From: GCA-2705995 sp965661625
Lineage (GTDB): Bacteria > Bacteroidota > Bacteroidia > Flavobacteriales_G > Salibacteraceae
Length of the DNA: 64,000 nucleotides
NCBI GenBank assembly: GCA_965661625.1
Contig: CBFIEM010000009.1
Span: forward strand, 87,135-151,134
Reading direction: 5' to 3'
The notes under the pieces were generated by a model. The model made no database searches. It saw only the letters and a list, made by a program, of their open reading frames with translations, and had not been told where the DNA came from. Made by a program: the position numbers and the translations under genes. This document shows, one piece after another, positions 36,063 through 44,449 of the stretch (position 1 is the stretch's first letter; each line of letters opens with the position of its first letter).

Positions 36063-36995
36063 ATGAAAGTTACTGTAGTAGGTGCTGGTAATGTTGGAGC
36101 AACATGTGCAAATGTTTTAGCTCACAATGAAATAGCGAATGAAATCGTGTTGTTAGATATCAAAGAAGGTTTCGCCGAAGGTAAAGCCCTTGATATGTGG
36201 GAAACCTCACCAATCAACTTGTATGATTCACGTACTGTTGGAGCAACAAATGATTATTCTAAAACGGGTAATTCAGAGGTTGTTGTAATTACTTCTGGAC
36301 TTCCAAGAAAGCCAGGAATGAGTCGTGATGACTTAATCGCAACAAACGCGGGAATCGTAAAACAAGTAACAGCTAACGTAATTAAGCATTCACCAGAGGC
36401 TAAGATTATTGTCGTTTCAAATCCACTGGATGTAATGACTTATCAGGCGTTCTTAACAGCGAATAAAGATAGTCGCCAAGTTTTCGGTATGGCAGGAATT
36501 TTAGATACTGCGCGTTACCGTTCATTTTTAGCGCTTGAATTAAACGTTTCTCCAAAAGATATTCAAGCCGTACTTATGGGTGGACATGGAGATACTATGG
36601 TTCCATTACCAAGGTATACTACTGTTGGTGGTATTCCAGTAACAGAGCTTATCGAAGAAGATAAACTCAATGCGATTGTTGACCGTACCAAAACTGGTGG
36701 TGGTGAAATCGTGAAATTATTAGGAACTTCAGCTTGGTATGCGCCAGGGGCAGCAGCCGCTCAAATGGTTGAGGCAATAGTTAAAGATCAAAGACGGGTC
36801 TTCCCAGTGTGTGCATGGCTACAGGGTGAGTATGGTGTAAAAGATTTATACTTAGGGGTTCCTGTAATTCTTGGTAAGAATGGAATTGAGCGCATCATTG
36901 AGCTTGACTTAAATGATGCTGAAAAAGCGTTATTAGCCGATTCAGAAAAAGCAGTACGTTCTGTTAAAGAGGTTCTAGACGGGATGGACATTTAA
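36063..36995 (+). CDS. mdh: Malate dehydrogenase
   Basis: It oxidises malate to oxaloacetate with NAD in the TCA cycle. It is 310 residues long, of the LDH-like MDH type. The Rossmann motif is VVGAGNVGATCANVL. Malate-binding Arg residues lie in GLPRKPGMSRDDLIATN. The Asn in VVSNPLDVMTYQA and catalytic His in LMGGHGDTMVPL are present. The MSRDDL pattern with Arg at the specificity position favours malate over lactate dehydrogenase. It is monocistronic, with its own promoter and a strong terminator at 37020-37049. Confidence 0.97.
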   Translation: MKVTVVGAGNVGATCANVLAHNEIANEIVLLDIKEGFAEGKALDMWETSPINLYDSRTVGATNDYSKTGNSEVVVITSGLPRKPGMSRDDLIATNAGIVKQVTANVIKHSPEAKIIVVSNPLDVMTYQAFLTANKDSRQVFGMAGILDTARYRSFLALELNVSPKDIQAVLMGGHGDTMVPLPRYTTVGGIPVTELIEEDKLNAIVDRTKTGGGEIVKLLGTSAWYAPGAAAAQMVEAIVKDQRRVFPVCAWLQGEYGVKDLYLGVPVILGKNGIERIIELDLNDAEKALLADSEKAVRSVKEVLDGMDI

Positions 36996-37019
36996 TACGC
37001 TACAGATAACTATACTTCA

Positions 37020-37049
37020 AAGCCTCTAATGTATTAGGGGCTTTTTTTT
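37020..37049 (+). terminator. Intrinsic terminator of mdh
   Basis: An inverted repeat AAGCCTCTAAT / ATTAGGGGCTT (one G-T pair) is followed by a run of T. It lies 25 bases after the mdh stop. Confidence 0.85.
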
Positions 37050-37058
37050 GCCAAAAAT

Positions 37059-37484
37059 CTAAGTGATAAATCTGTGCTGAAGGGATGGGGTTGGCATGTA
37101 ACACCTTGACCGCTTTCCAAATATCGAGAATCTATTTTTTGAAATGAATCGATATACCGAATCACGAATACGAGATGGAACTCGTTTGAAGATCGAAAAC
37201 CAAGAATACGGACGTTTTAAGAATGGGGCAATTTTTAAAGCAGCTTCTGATTCAGTGTTAAATTGATGACCATCCCAAAAAATAAGTGAAGTAGGGGAGT
37301 GAATACTTTGTCCGAGCTTTTTAGAAACATTCACACCTAATTCAGATTGGAGTGAAGCAAAGCTCAATTGCTCCCCGCTTTCGTGTTTCAGGATAAATTG
37401 TACGGAATGATTACATAAGTTGCAATACCCATCAAAAAACACAATGGGCATGTTTTCAGTGAGTTCTGTATTTTTTTCGTCCAT
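37059..37484 (-). CDS. DCC-family (DUF393) thiol-disulfide oxidoreductase-like protein
   Basis: This 141-residue protein has the DCC motif at the start of its domain: FFDGYCNLCNHSVQFILKHE. The paired Cys in CNLC suggest a thioredoxin-like redox function. Later motifs LSFASLQSELG and SLIFWDGHQFNTESEAALKI fit DUF393. The ATG at 37484 (MDEKNTELTENMPIVFFDG) was chosen over the longer start at 37556, because homologues begin just ahead of the FDG motif and the longer reading would overlap the secDF promoter. It is single and converges with mdh. Substrate unknown. Confidence 0.82.
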   Translation of the reverse strand: MDEKNTELTENMPIVFFDGYCNLCNHSVQFILKHESGEQLSFASLQSELGVNVSKKLGQSIHSPTSLIFWDGHQFNTESEAALKIAPFLKRPYSWFSIFKRVPSRIRDSVYRFISKNRFSIFGKRSRCYMPTPSLQHRFIT

Positions 37485-37541
37485 TTTGATTGGCAAAGAT
37501 GAAAATAAAACAACTTCATTTGGCCTAGAGTTTAAGACAGG

Positions 37542-37572
37542 TTGGCGTAGTTTCATTGAAGTTCTATATTTG
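37542..37572 (+). promoter_or_regulatory. Promoter for secDF
   Basis: TTG at 37542-37544, a 20-base spacer and TATATTTG at 37565-37572 match the consensus exactly. The secDF ATG is 50 bases downstream. Confidence 0.78.
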
Positions 37573-37621
37573 CAGGCTTATTCAGTCAAAGAATTACGAT
37601 TTTTTAATTTAGAAAGAACAG

Positions 37622-40600
37622 ATGCAAAACAAAGGCGCAATATGGTTTTTCACCATACTCCTTACGATCGCTTGTCTTTACCAAATTTCATTTACTTGGG
37701 TAGCGAATCAAGTAGAAAATGAGGCAAAAGAAATAGCCACGGCAAAAGCCGACTCCCTTCAAGCTGCAGAAGGATTAGAAATTGCTCAGCGGGACTCTGC
37801 GATGCAATCCTTCGAATCCGAATATTTATTGAATGCAGGAGGGAAAGAGGTTTACCCAGTCCTCGGTTATAATTACAACTACGTTAAACGAAACCAAATC
37901 AACTTAGGGTTGGATTTGCAAGGCGGAATGAATGTAACCTTGGAAGTTTCGGTTGTAGACTTGGTAAAAGCAATGGCAGGCTCGAATGCTGAGAAAGAAA
38001 TTTTCATTTCAACACTTCAACGAGCGAAAGAGCTTAAGCGCGAGAGTGATTTAGGTTTTGTACAGCTTTTCAACCAGGCATGGAACGAGTTGAATGGTGA
38101 TACACCTATGGCAACCGTTTTCAGTACACTCAGCAATAAAGATATCATTGCATCTGATGCATCAAATGAAGAGATTATTGCGGTAATTGAAACTGAAGCT
38201 CAAGATGCTATAAAACGTACAGAACAAGTATTGCGCAAACGTGTGGATAATTTAGGGGTTGTTCAGCCTAAAATTCAGCGTTTGGCCAATTCGGGAAGAA
38301 TTATTGTTGAACTACCCGGGGTTAAAGATAAAAGTCGTGTTCGTAAGATTCTTCAAGGAACTGCAAAGCTTGAGTTTTGGGATGCTTACGAAAACGCTGA
38401 AGTGTTTAATGGCTTGAGTCAAGCAAACGAGATTCTTCGTGTTACTGAAAAGTCGAAACGAGCAAAAGACCAAGAAGCTGATGATGCTATTGAAGAATTG
38501 GCTGCGGAAGACTCTGTGCAAACAGATACTGAATTGTCATCTTCAGTTGATTCAGCTGCTGCAGATACAAGTGGTTCAGATGAGTTGCTCACGGATTTAT
38601 TAGGTGGTGCTGATTCGACAGCTTCAGATTCTTCAGGTTTGGCAGAAAGCTCATTGGAAGAGCAACGGAAAAACAATCCGCTTTTCGCTTTACTACAGCC
38701 ACAATATCAACAGGATCAGCAAGGGAATGTATTCCCAGCACCTGGCCCGAGAATTGGGTTTGCAAGAGCAGCAGATACGGCACAGATTAATGCTTGGTTC
38801 AAGCGGAAAGACATTCGCAATGTGTTGGCACAGTCAACGCCACGAGTCGCTTTTCTTTGGGATGCGAAACCATTAGAGGAAACAGAAGACGTTTACTCGT
38901 TGTATGCTGTTAAAAAAACGCGCGATGGTGTTGCTCCATTAGAAGGGGATAAAGTTACAGATGCTCGTGTAGGAACTGACCCGCTAGGGAACCCTACCGT
39001 AAACATGACGATGAACCCTACAGGGGCTAAAATTTGGCGCGATATGACCAGAGAGGCATCTAAAGATCCTCAAAACTTGCGCTCTATTGCAGTTGTGCTT
39101 GATGGGCTCGTTTATAGTGCGCCCACGGTGCAAGGTGAGATTCCTGGTGGAAATACAGAAATTGCAGGTCGCTTTACGCAACAAGAAGCTTCCGATCTAG
39201 CAGGTGTGCTTAAAGCAGGGAAACTACCGGCTCCATCTCACATTATTGAAGAAGCCGTTGTTGGTCCATCTTTAGGAAAGGAATCGATCTCGTCAGGACT
39301 TCAGAGCTTCATGGTTGCTTTAGCACTCATTTTGCTTTACATGATTTTTTACTATAACCGTGCTGGGATAGTAGCGGATGTTGCCCTTATTTCGAATGTG
39401 TTTTTTGTAGTTGGGGTGCTTACCTCTATCAAGGCTACACTTACACTTCCTGGAATAGCAGGTATTGTGCTTACTATTGGTATGTCGGTTGATGCCAATG
39501 TTCTTATTTATGAGCGAATTCGAGAAGAGTTGCGTGCTGGTAAAGGACTGAAAATGGCTATCGCCGATGGTTACAAAAACGCATATAGTTCAATTATTGA
39601 TGCGAACATCACCACAATGCTTACGGGTATAATCCTATTTGTATTTGGTACAGGTCCAATCCAAGGGTTTGCCACAACATTGATAATAGGTATTTTAACA
39701 TCATTGTTCTCTGCAATTTTTGTTACACGGCTATTGTTTGAGTGGAATATGGCTAGCTCGTCAAATATTTCTTTTGCAACAAAAGCAACTGAAAATGTAT
39801 TTGCAAATGCAGCATATAAATTTGTTACCAAGCGCAAGACATTTTACGTTATCAGCGGTATTTTGCTCGTAATCTCAATTGGTTCATTAGTGAGTCGTGG
39901 GTTAGATTACGGTGTTGACTTTAAAGGAGGGAGAACTTATACCATCCGTTTTGAACAGCCGGTAGAGGCAGAGGCTGTGCGAACAAATCTATCTTCAACA
40001 TTTGTTGACGAAAATGGTGTACGCCAAGAGCCAGAAGTGAAAATCTTCGGTAGTTCAAATCAAGTTATGGTAACGACTAAGTTTCTTATTGATGACGACG
40101 CCGATGATGTGGATGCGCGGGTTGAAGCACGTTTGAACGAAGGGCTAGGTTCAATGGGAATGTCTTACGAAGTAATGGCAAGTCAAAAGGTCGAGCCTAC
40201 AATTGCTGATGACATCAAACAGTCTTCAGTTTGGGCAGTTGTGTTCTCACTTATAGTGATATTCTTGTACATACTTATCCGCTTTAAGAAGTACCAATAT
40301 TCGGTTGGCGCAGTGATTGCGATGACGCATGATGTGTTAATTACGTTAGGGGTATTCTCATTGCTTTGGGGAGTATTGCCATTTTCACTTGAAATTGACC
40401 AAGCATTCATTGCTGCCATATTAACGGTTGTAGGTTATTCAATTAACGATACAGTAGTAGTATTTGACCGTATTCGTGAATACTTGGGTATCCACAAGAA
40501 AACAGCTTACAACGATGTTGTTAATAAAGCCTTGAACAGTACGTTGAGTCGAACAATTAATACTTCATTAACTACATTCTTTGTGCTGTTGATGATTTTC

Positions 40601-40741
40601 ATTTTTGGTGGAGAAGTTATTCGAGGATTTGTTTTCGCATTAATGGTGGGTGTTGTTGTAGGAACTTACTCATCAATATGTGTTGCGACTCCTGTTATGA
40701 TTGACTTACAATCTAAAGAGCAGAAAGATAAGCGCCATTAA
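37622..40741 (+). CDS. secDF: Protein translocase SecDF fusion
   Basis: This 1039-residue fused SecD-SecF uses the proton gradient to help pull proteins out of the Sec channel. The SecD half has an N-terminal helix, the D1 motif NLGLDLQGGMNVTLEV near residue 97 and the helix bundle from MVALALILLYMIFYYNRAG with TIGMSVDANVLIYERIREEL. The SecF half begins about residue 745 and has SRGLDYGVDFKGGRTYTI and VGYSINDTVVVFDRIREYLG. A Ser/Asp/Glu-rich insertion lies at about residues 277-348 in the periplasmic part. It has its own promoter and terminator, so it is probably transcribed alone. Confidence 0.96.
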   Translation: MQNKGAIWFFTILLTIACLYQISFTWVANQVENEAKEIATAKADSLQAAEGLEIAQRDSAMQSFESEYLLNAGGKEVYPVLGYNYNYVKRNQINLGLDLQGGMNVTLEVSVVDLVKAMAGSNAEKEIFISTLQRAKELKRESDLGFVQLFNQAWNELNGDTPMATVFSTLSNKDIIASDASNEEIIAVIETEAQDAIKRTEQVLRKRVDNLGVVQPKIQRLANSGRIIVELPGVKDKSRVRKILQGTAKLEFWDAYENAEVFNGLSQANEILRVTEKSKRAKDQEADDAIEELAAEDSVQTDTELSSSVDSAAADTSGSDELLTDLLGGADSTASDSSGLAESSLEEQRKNNPLFALLQPQYQQDQQGNVFPAPGPRIGFARAADTAQINAWFKRKDIRNVLAQSTPRVAFLWDAKPLEETEDVYSLYAVKKTRDGVAPLEGDKVTDARVGTDPLGNPTVNMTMNPTGAKIWRDMTREASKDPQNLRSIAVVLDGLVYSAPTVQGEIPGGNTEIAGRFTQQEASDLAGVLKAGKLPAPSHIIEEAVVGPSLGKESISSGLQSFMVALALILLYMIFYYNRAGIVADVALISNVFFVVGVLTSIKATLTLPGIAGIVLTIGMSVDANVLIYERIREELRAGKGLKMAIADGYKNAYSSIIDANITTMLTGIILFVFGTGPIQGFATTLIIGILTSLFSAIFVTRLLFEWNMASSSNISFATKATENVFANAAYKFVTKRKTFYVISGILLVISIGSLVSRGLDYGVDFKGGRTYTIRFEQPVEAEAVRTNLSSTFVDENGVRQEPEVKIFGSSNQVMVTTKFLIDDDADDVDARVEARLNEGLGSMGMSYEVMASQKVEPTIADDIKQSSVWAVVFSLIVIFLYILIRFKKYQYSVGAVIAMTHDVLITLGVFSLLWGVLPFSLEIDQAFIAAILTVVGYSINDTVVVFDRIREYLGIHKKTAYNDVVNKALNSTLSRTINTSLTTFFVLLMIFIFGGEVIRGFVFALMVGVVVGTYSSICVATPVMIDLQSKEQKDKRH

Positions 40742-40761
40742 ATTGGACATGCTGAAAGCAT

Positions 40762-40789
40762 AGCCCTTCCTTTTAGGAGGGGCTTTTTT
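40762..40789 (+). terminator. Intrinsic terminator of secDF
   Basis: A 9-bp stem AGCCCTTCC / GGAGGGGCT (one G-T pair) with a 5-base loop is followed by six T. A TATATTTG box for the next gene begins four bases later. Confidence 0.85.
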
Positions 40790-40792
40790 CGT

Positions 40793-40800
40793 TATATTTG
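40793..40800 (+). promoter_or_regulatory. Candidate -7 box for tatA
   Basis: TATATTTG fits TAnnTTTG exactly, 15 bases before ATG 40816. No TTG is found at correct distance. Confidence 0.45.
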
Positions 40801-40815
40801 ACTCATTCTGTTGCT

Positions 40816-41046
40816 ATGTACGAGCCGACGTTTTTATTTCTTGGTGGAGGGGAGATTTTCATAGTCTTCCTCGTGGTGTTATTGCTATTTGGTTCGAGTA
40901 AAATTCCTGAGTTTGCAAGGGGATTGGGGAAAGGGATTCGATACTTCAAAGATGCAACTGATGGTATAAATCGAGATATTCAAGATAGTGTAAACGAGGT
41001 TAAGAAAGACGTCGATATTAACCGTCAACTGAGAGACGAAGAGTAA
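40816..41046 (+). CDS. tatA: Sec-independent translocase TatA/B family protein
   Basis: This 76-residue protein has the TatA layout: a short periplasmic start, one membrane helix (EIFIVFLVVLLLFG), the FGSSKIPEFARGLGKGIRYF hinge and amphipathic helix, and a charged tail. TatA forms the pore for folded proteins together with TatC, which is not in the window. TatA is preferred over TatB because of its length and FGxxKxPE motif. ATG 40816 (MYEPTFLFLGGGEI) is preferred over the TTG at 40798, which falls in the -7 box. A Ca2+/Na+ exchanger gene follows after two bases, and the two are probably co-transcribed. Confidence 0.9.
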   Translation: MYEPTFLFLGGGEIFIVFLVVLLLFGSSKIPEFARGLGKGIRYFKDATDGINRDIQDSVNEVKKDVDINRQLRDEE

Positions 41047-41048
41047 CA

Positions 41049-41993
41049 ATGGCATACGTTTGGCTCATTTTAGGTTTGGTCTTACTCATTGTAAGTGGAG
41101 AGTTCCTTGTGAAAGGAGCAGTGAGCCTTGCGTATAAATATCATATTTCAACACTCGTTGTAGGTATGACCATCGTTTCGTTTGGTACATCTGCTCCCGA
41201 GCTTTTGGTAAGTGTAAACGCGGCGTTGTCAGGACATCCAGATATTTCTATTGGAAATGTCATTGGCTCTAATATCGCGAACATAGCTTTGGTACTTGGA
41301 TTAACCGCGCTTATTTTTCCAATTGCGGTTGACCGAAACTCAATCCGCACGGATTGGCCAATGATGATGTTTAGCACCCTGCTACTTTACTTGTTTTTAG
41401 CAGATTTGGAATTGGTTTGGTGGGAGGGTTTAATCATGTTTTGCATGCTCCTCTGCTTCATCTTTTATCTCATTTGGTCTTCGAGACGTGCCACTAAAAT
41501 GAAAAAAGCTGATTCGGCTGAGGATTCCGTTGAAGAGGTTAAAAGTCCATTGGTTCGCGACTTAGTATTCATCATTGGAGGCTGCGTGGGACTGATGTTT
41601 GGTGCTGATTTACTAGTTGATGGGGCTGTGGATGTGGCTAAGAGTTTTGGAATTAGCGATCTCGTGATTTCTGCTACAATCATTGCTTTTGGAACCAGTG
41701 CACCTGAACTAATGACTTCATGTGTTGCGGCATTTAGAAAGCATACTGATATTTCAGTTGGTAATTTGATTGGCTCTAATATCTTCAACATTATGGCTAT
41801 TATGGGAATCACCCCAATGGTGAAGGCCCTCGAAATTAATAAAGAGGTTGTCCAAATCGATATGCTATGGGTTACTGGAATAGCAGCAATCACACTTCCA
41901 ATTCTTATTACAAATAGGCGGATCTCACGTTTCGAAGGAGGATTGCTCTTCGTGGTTTATTGCAGTTACATTTATTTTACAGTTACCCGTTAG
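41049..41993 (+). CDS. Calcium/sodium antiporter, CaCA family
   Basis: This 314-residue inner-membrane exchanger resembles YrbG. It has the two alpha repeats diagnostic of the family: GTSAPELLVSVNAALSGHPD followed by SIGNVIGSNIANIALVLG, and GTSAPELMTSCVAAF followed by SVGNLIGSNIFNIMAIMG. About ten helices are split by a charged cytoplasmic loop (KMKKADSAEDSVEEVK). The two repeats are inverted in the membrane and create the ion site with Glu in SAPEL. It starts two bases after tatA. The ion pair (Ca2+ or Na+) is from family knowledge. Confidence 0.92.
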   Translation: MAYVWLILGLVLLIVSGEFLVKGAVSLAYKYHISTLVVGMTIVSFGTSAPELLVSVNAALSGHPDISIGNVIGSNIANIALVLGLTALIFPIAVDRNSIRTDWPMMMFSTLLLYLFLADLELVWWEGLIMFCMLLCFIFYLIWSSRRATKMKKADSAEDSVEEVKSPLVRDLVFIIGGCVGLMFGADLLVDGAVDVAKSFGISDLVISATIIAFGTSAPELMTSCVAAFRKHTDISVGNLIGSNIFNIMAIMGITPMVKALEINKEVVQIDMLWVTGIAAITLPILITNRRISRFEGGLLFVVYCSYIYFTVTR

Positions 41994-42087
41994 GTCAGAA
42001 AAATATTTTTTTTGACAGTTTATCGGTGTTTTTACCACTTGTTGATAATATTTTTTATAAAAATTAAAGCAAGCGGGTGTTATATCT

Positions 42088-42095
42088 TAAATTTG
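42088..42095 (+). promoter_or_regulatory. Candidate -7 box for glnN
   Basis: TAAATTTG fits TAnnTTTG, 23 bases before the ATG at 42119. No TTG at correct spacing was found; the 125-base upstream gap is AT-rich. Confidence 0.4.
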
Positions 42096-42118
42096 CCTTG
42101 AATTTTATAAAAAATATC

Positions 42119-44308
42119 ATGGCTATATTTCGTTTTACTGCACTAGAAGCAACAATGGGTCGGATACCGGTCGATGTTGAACTTCCCTCAGCAAAAATTT
42201 CTGACTTTTTTGGAAGTCGCGTTTTTAATCAAAAATCGATGAAGGAGTTTATGACTTCAGATGCATTTGATAGCGTCATGGAAGCTATGAACAAGGGAAC
42301 AAAGCTTGACCGAGCCATGGCAGATCAAGTTGCTTCAGGAATGAAGGCTTGGGCAATGTCACAGGGGGCAACTCATTACACCCACTGGTTTCAGCCATTA
42401 ACAGGTCGCACAGCTGAGAAGCATGATTCTTTTAACACGTTGGCAGAAGACGGTTTATCCATTGAAAAATTTAAAGGAGAACAGCTAATACAGCAAGAGC
42501 CTGATGCATCTTCATTTCCCAATGGCGGTATTCGAAATACGTTCGAGGCAAGGGGTTACACTGCTTGGGATCCTACTTCGCCAGCGTTCTTGATTGGAAA
42601 AACCCTTTGTATCCCGACTATTTTTGTTTCCTACACAGGAGAAGCACTCGATTATAAGGCGCCACTTTTAAAAGCTTTAGCTGCTGTTGACAAAGCAGCG
42701 GTAGACGTTTGTCAATACTTTGACAAGAGCATAACCAAAGTTAACGCATCGTTGGGGTGGGAGCAAGAGTACTTCTTGGTTGACTCTGCATTATACAATG
42801 CTCGTCCGGATTTAGTTTTAACAGGGCGTACCCTTTTTGGTCACTCTTCTTCTAAAGGTCAGCAGCTTGATGATCATTATTTTGGTTCTATACCAGAACG
42901 AGCAACAGAATTCATGCGTGATTTTGAGCGTGAATCGCTGGAGCTGGGAATACCGGTTACAACACGACATAATGAGGTTGCTCCAAACCAGTATGAAGTA
43001 GCCCCAATGTTTGAAGAATGCAATATAGCTGTTGATCATAATCAGCTGCTGATGGATGTGATGGAGAAGATTGCTCATCGCCATAACTTCAGGGTACTGT
43101 TGCACGAGAAGCCATTTGCTGGTATGAATGGCTCTGGAAAGCACAATAACTGGTCGTTGGGTTCAAATGCTTCAAAGCACAGAAACTTATTGGCACCTGG
43201 AAAGACTCCAAAATCAAACTTGAGGTTTCTTACATTTTTAGTGAATACGATTTGTGCTGTTCAAGAACATGCTGACCTGTTGAGGGCGTCAATTGCTTCA
43301 GCTGGAAATGATCACAGACTCGGAGCAAATGAAGCACCACCAGCGATCATTTCAATATTCATTGGTTCCCAGCTGACGAAAATGTTAGATGAGTTAGAAC
43401 GTAAAATAGGCAGTGCGCTTACACCTGATGAAAAGCAAGCGCTGAAGCTTGATATTGGTAAAATCCCAGAAATATTATTGGATAATACAGATCGCAATAG
43501 AACTTCACCATTCGCCTTTACAGGAAATAAGTTTGAATTCAGAGCGGTTGGATCGGCTGCTAATTGTGCAAATCCTATGATTGTGCTCAATGCAGCAATG
43601 GCTCAGCAGCTAAACCGTTTCAAGAGCGATGTTGAAATTCATATTTCAAAAGGTGAGAAGAAGGATGATGCAATCCTAACGGTATTGAGAACGTATATTA
43701 AGAACTCCAAGAAGATTCTATTTGAAGGAAACGGTTATGGAGATGAGTGGAAAGAAGAGGCTGAAAAGAGAGGTTTGACCAACATCATAGGAGCGCCAAA
43801 TGCACTAAAAGCATTCGTTTCTAAGAAGTCTGTAGCACTTTTTGAAGAGTTGGGGATCATGAATAAAATTGAAGTTGAAGCTCGACATGAAATAAGTTTG
43901 GAAAATTACAAGCTTAAAATTCAGATCGAATCGCGTGTTTTAGCAGATATGGCACTCAATCATATTATACCTGCTTCAATAAAGTATCAAAGTCAGGTGG
44001 TTGAAAACCTGCGAGGCTTAAAAGAAGTGTTTGGAAGTGACTTTAAGAAGCATGCTGGCGGACAGTTGGATATTGCCACAGAACTTTCTGAGCGCATTAC
44101 AAAGGTGCGGGATATGGTTATGGAAATGACTGAATTCCGTAAAAAGGCGAATGCTTTGGAAGACATTGAGGATCAAGCAACGGTTTATCGGGATCAGGTT
44201 TTTCCATGTTTGGATAAAATCCGCTACGAAGTGGATAAACTTGAGTTAGTAGTGGATAACTCCGATTGGCCCCTTCCTAAATACAGAGAAATGCTATTTA
44301 CGAAGTGA
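42119..44308 (+). CDS. glnN: Glutamine synthetase type III
   Basis: It makes glutamine from glutamate, ammonia and ATP. The 729-residue length and motifs are those of the GSIII class typical of Bacteroidota, not GSI. Key segments are HNEVAPNQYEVAPMFEECN with metal-binding Glu residues, HEKPFAGMNGSGKHNNWSLG (the GSIII ATP-region signature) and DNTDRNRTSPFAFTGNKFEF. The ATG at 42119 starts MAIFRFTALEATMGR as in homologues; the longer reading from 42077 adds a non-conserved piece. It has a strong terminator at 44331-44363 and is probably monocistronic, consistent with nitrogen control, although no operator is seen. Confidence 0.95.
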   Translation: MAIFRFTALEATMGRIPVDVELPSAKISDFFGSRVFNQKSMKEFMTSDAFDSVMEAMNKGTKLDRAMADQVASGMKAWAMSQGATHYTHWFQPLTGRTAEKHDSFNTLAEDGLSIEKFKGEQLIQQEPDASSFPNGGIRNTFEARGYTAWDPTSPAFLIGKTLCIPTIFVSYTGEALDYKAPLLKALAAVDKAAVDVCQYFDKSITKVNASLGWEQEYFLVDSALYNARPDLVLTGRTLFGHSSSKGQQLDDHYFGSIPERATEFMRDFERESLELGIPVTTRHNEVAPNQYEVAPMFEECNIAVDHNQLLMDVMEKIAHRHNFRVLLHEKPFAGMNGSGKHNNWSLGSNASKHRNLLAPGKTPKSNLRFLTFLVNTICAVQEHADLLRASIASAGNDHRLGANEAPPAIISIFIGSQLTKMLDELERKIGSALTPDEKQALKLDIGKIPEILLDNTDRNRTSPFAFTGNKFEFRAVGSAANCANPMIVLNAAMAQQLNRFKSDVEIHISKGEKKDDAILTVLRTYIKNSKKILFEGNGYGDEWKEEAEKRGLTNIIGAPNALKAFVSKKSVALFEELGIMNKIEVEARHEISLENYKLKIQIESRVLADMALNHIIPASIKYQSQVVENLRGLKEVFGSDFKKHAGGQLDIATELSERITKVRDMVMEMTEFRKKANALEDIEDQATVYRDQVFPCLDKIRYEVDKLELVVDNSDWPLPKYREMLFTK

Positions 44309-44330
44309 TTTTTTAACATTTAATGGATAT

Positions 44331-44363
44331 AAAGCCCGATATATAAAATGTCGGGCTTTTGTT
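44331..44363 (+). terminator. Intrinsic terminator of glnN
   Basis: A perfect 9-bp stem AAAGCCCGA / TCGGGCTTT with an 11-base loop is followed by T-rich sequence. Confidence 0.8.
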
Positions 44364-44449
44364 TGTTTCATGGAAATTAAATTATTCTTATTTTGGTGCC
44401 TTAAATCTAGAGAAACCGTTCAGCAACAACTCACAAACAAGCTTTTCAT

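Noticed and set aside
41465..41893. 142-codon open frame antisense to the CaCA exchanger
   Set aside because: It is fully contained in a well-matched membrane protein gene and has no recognisable features.
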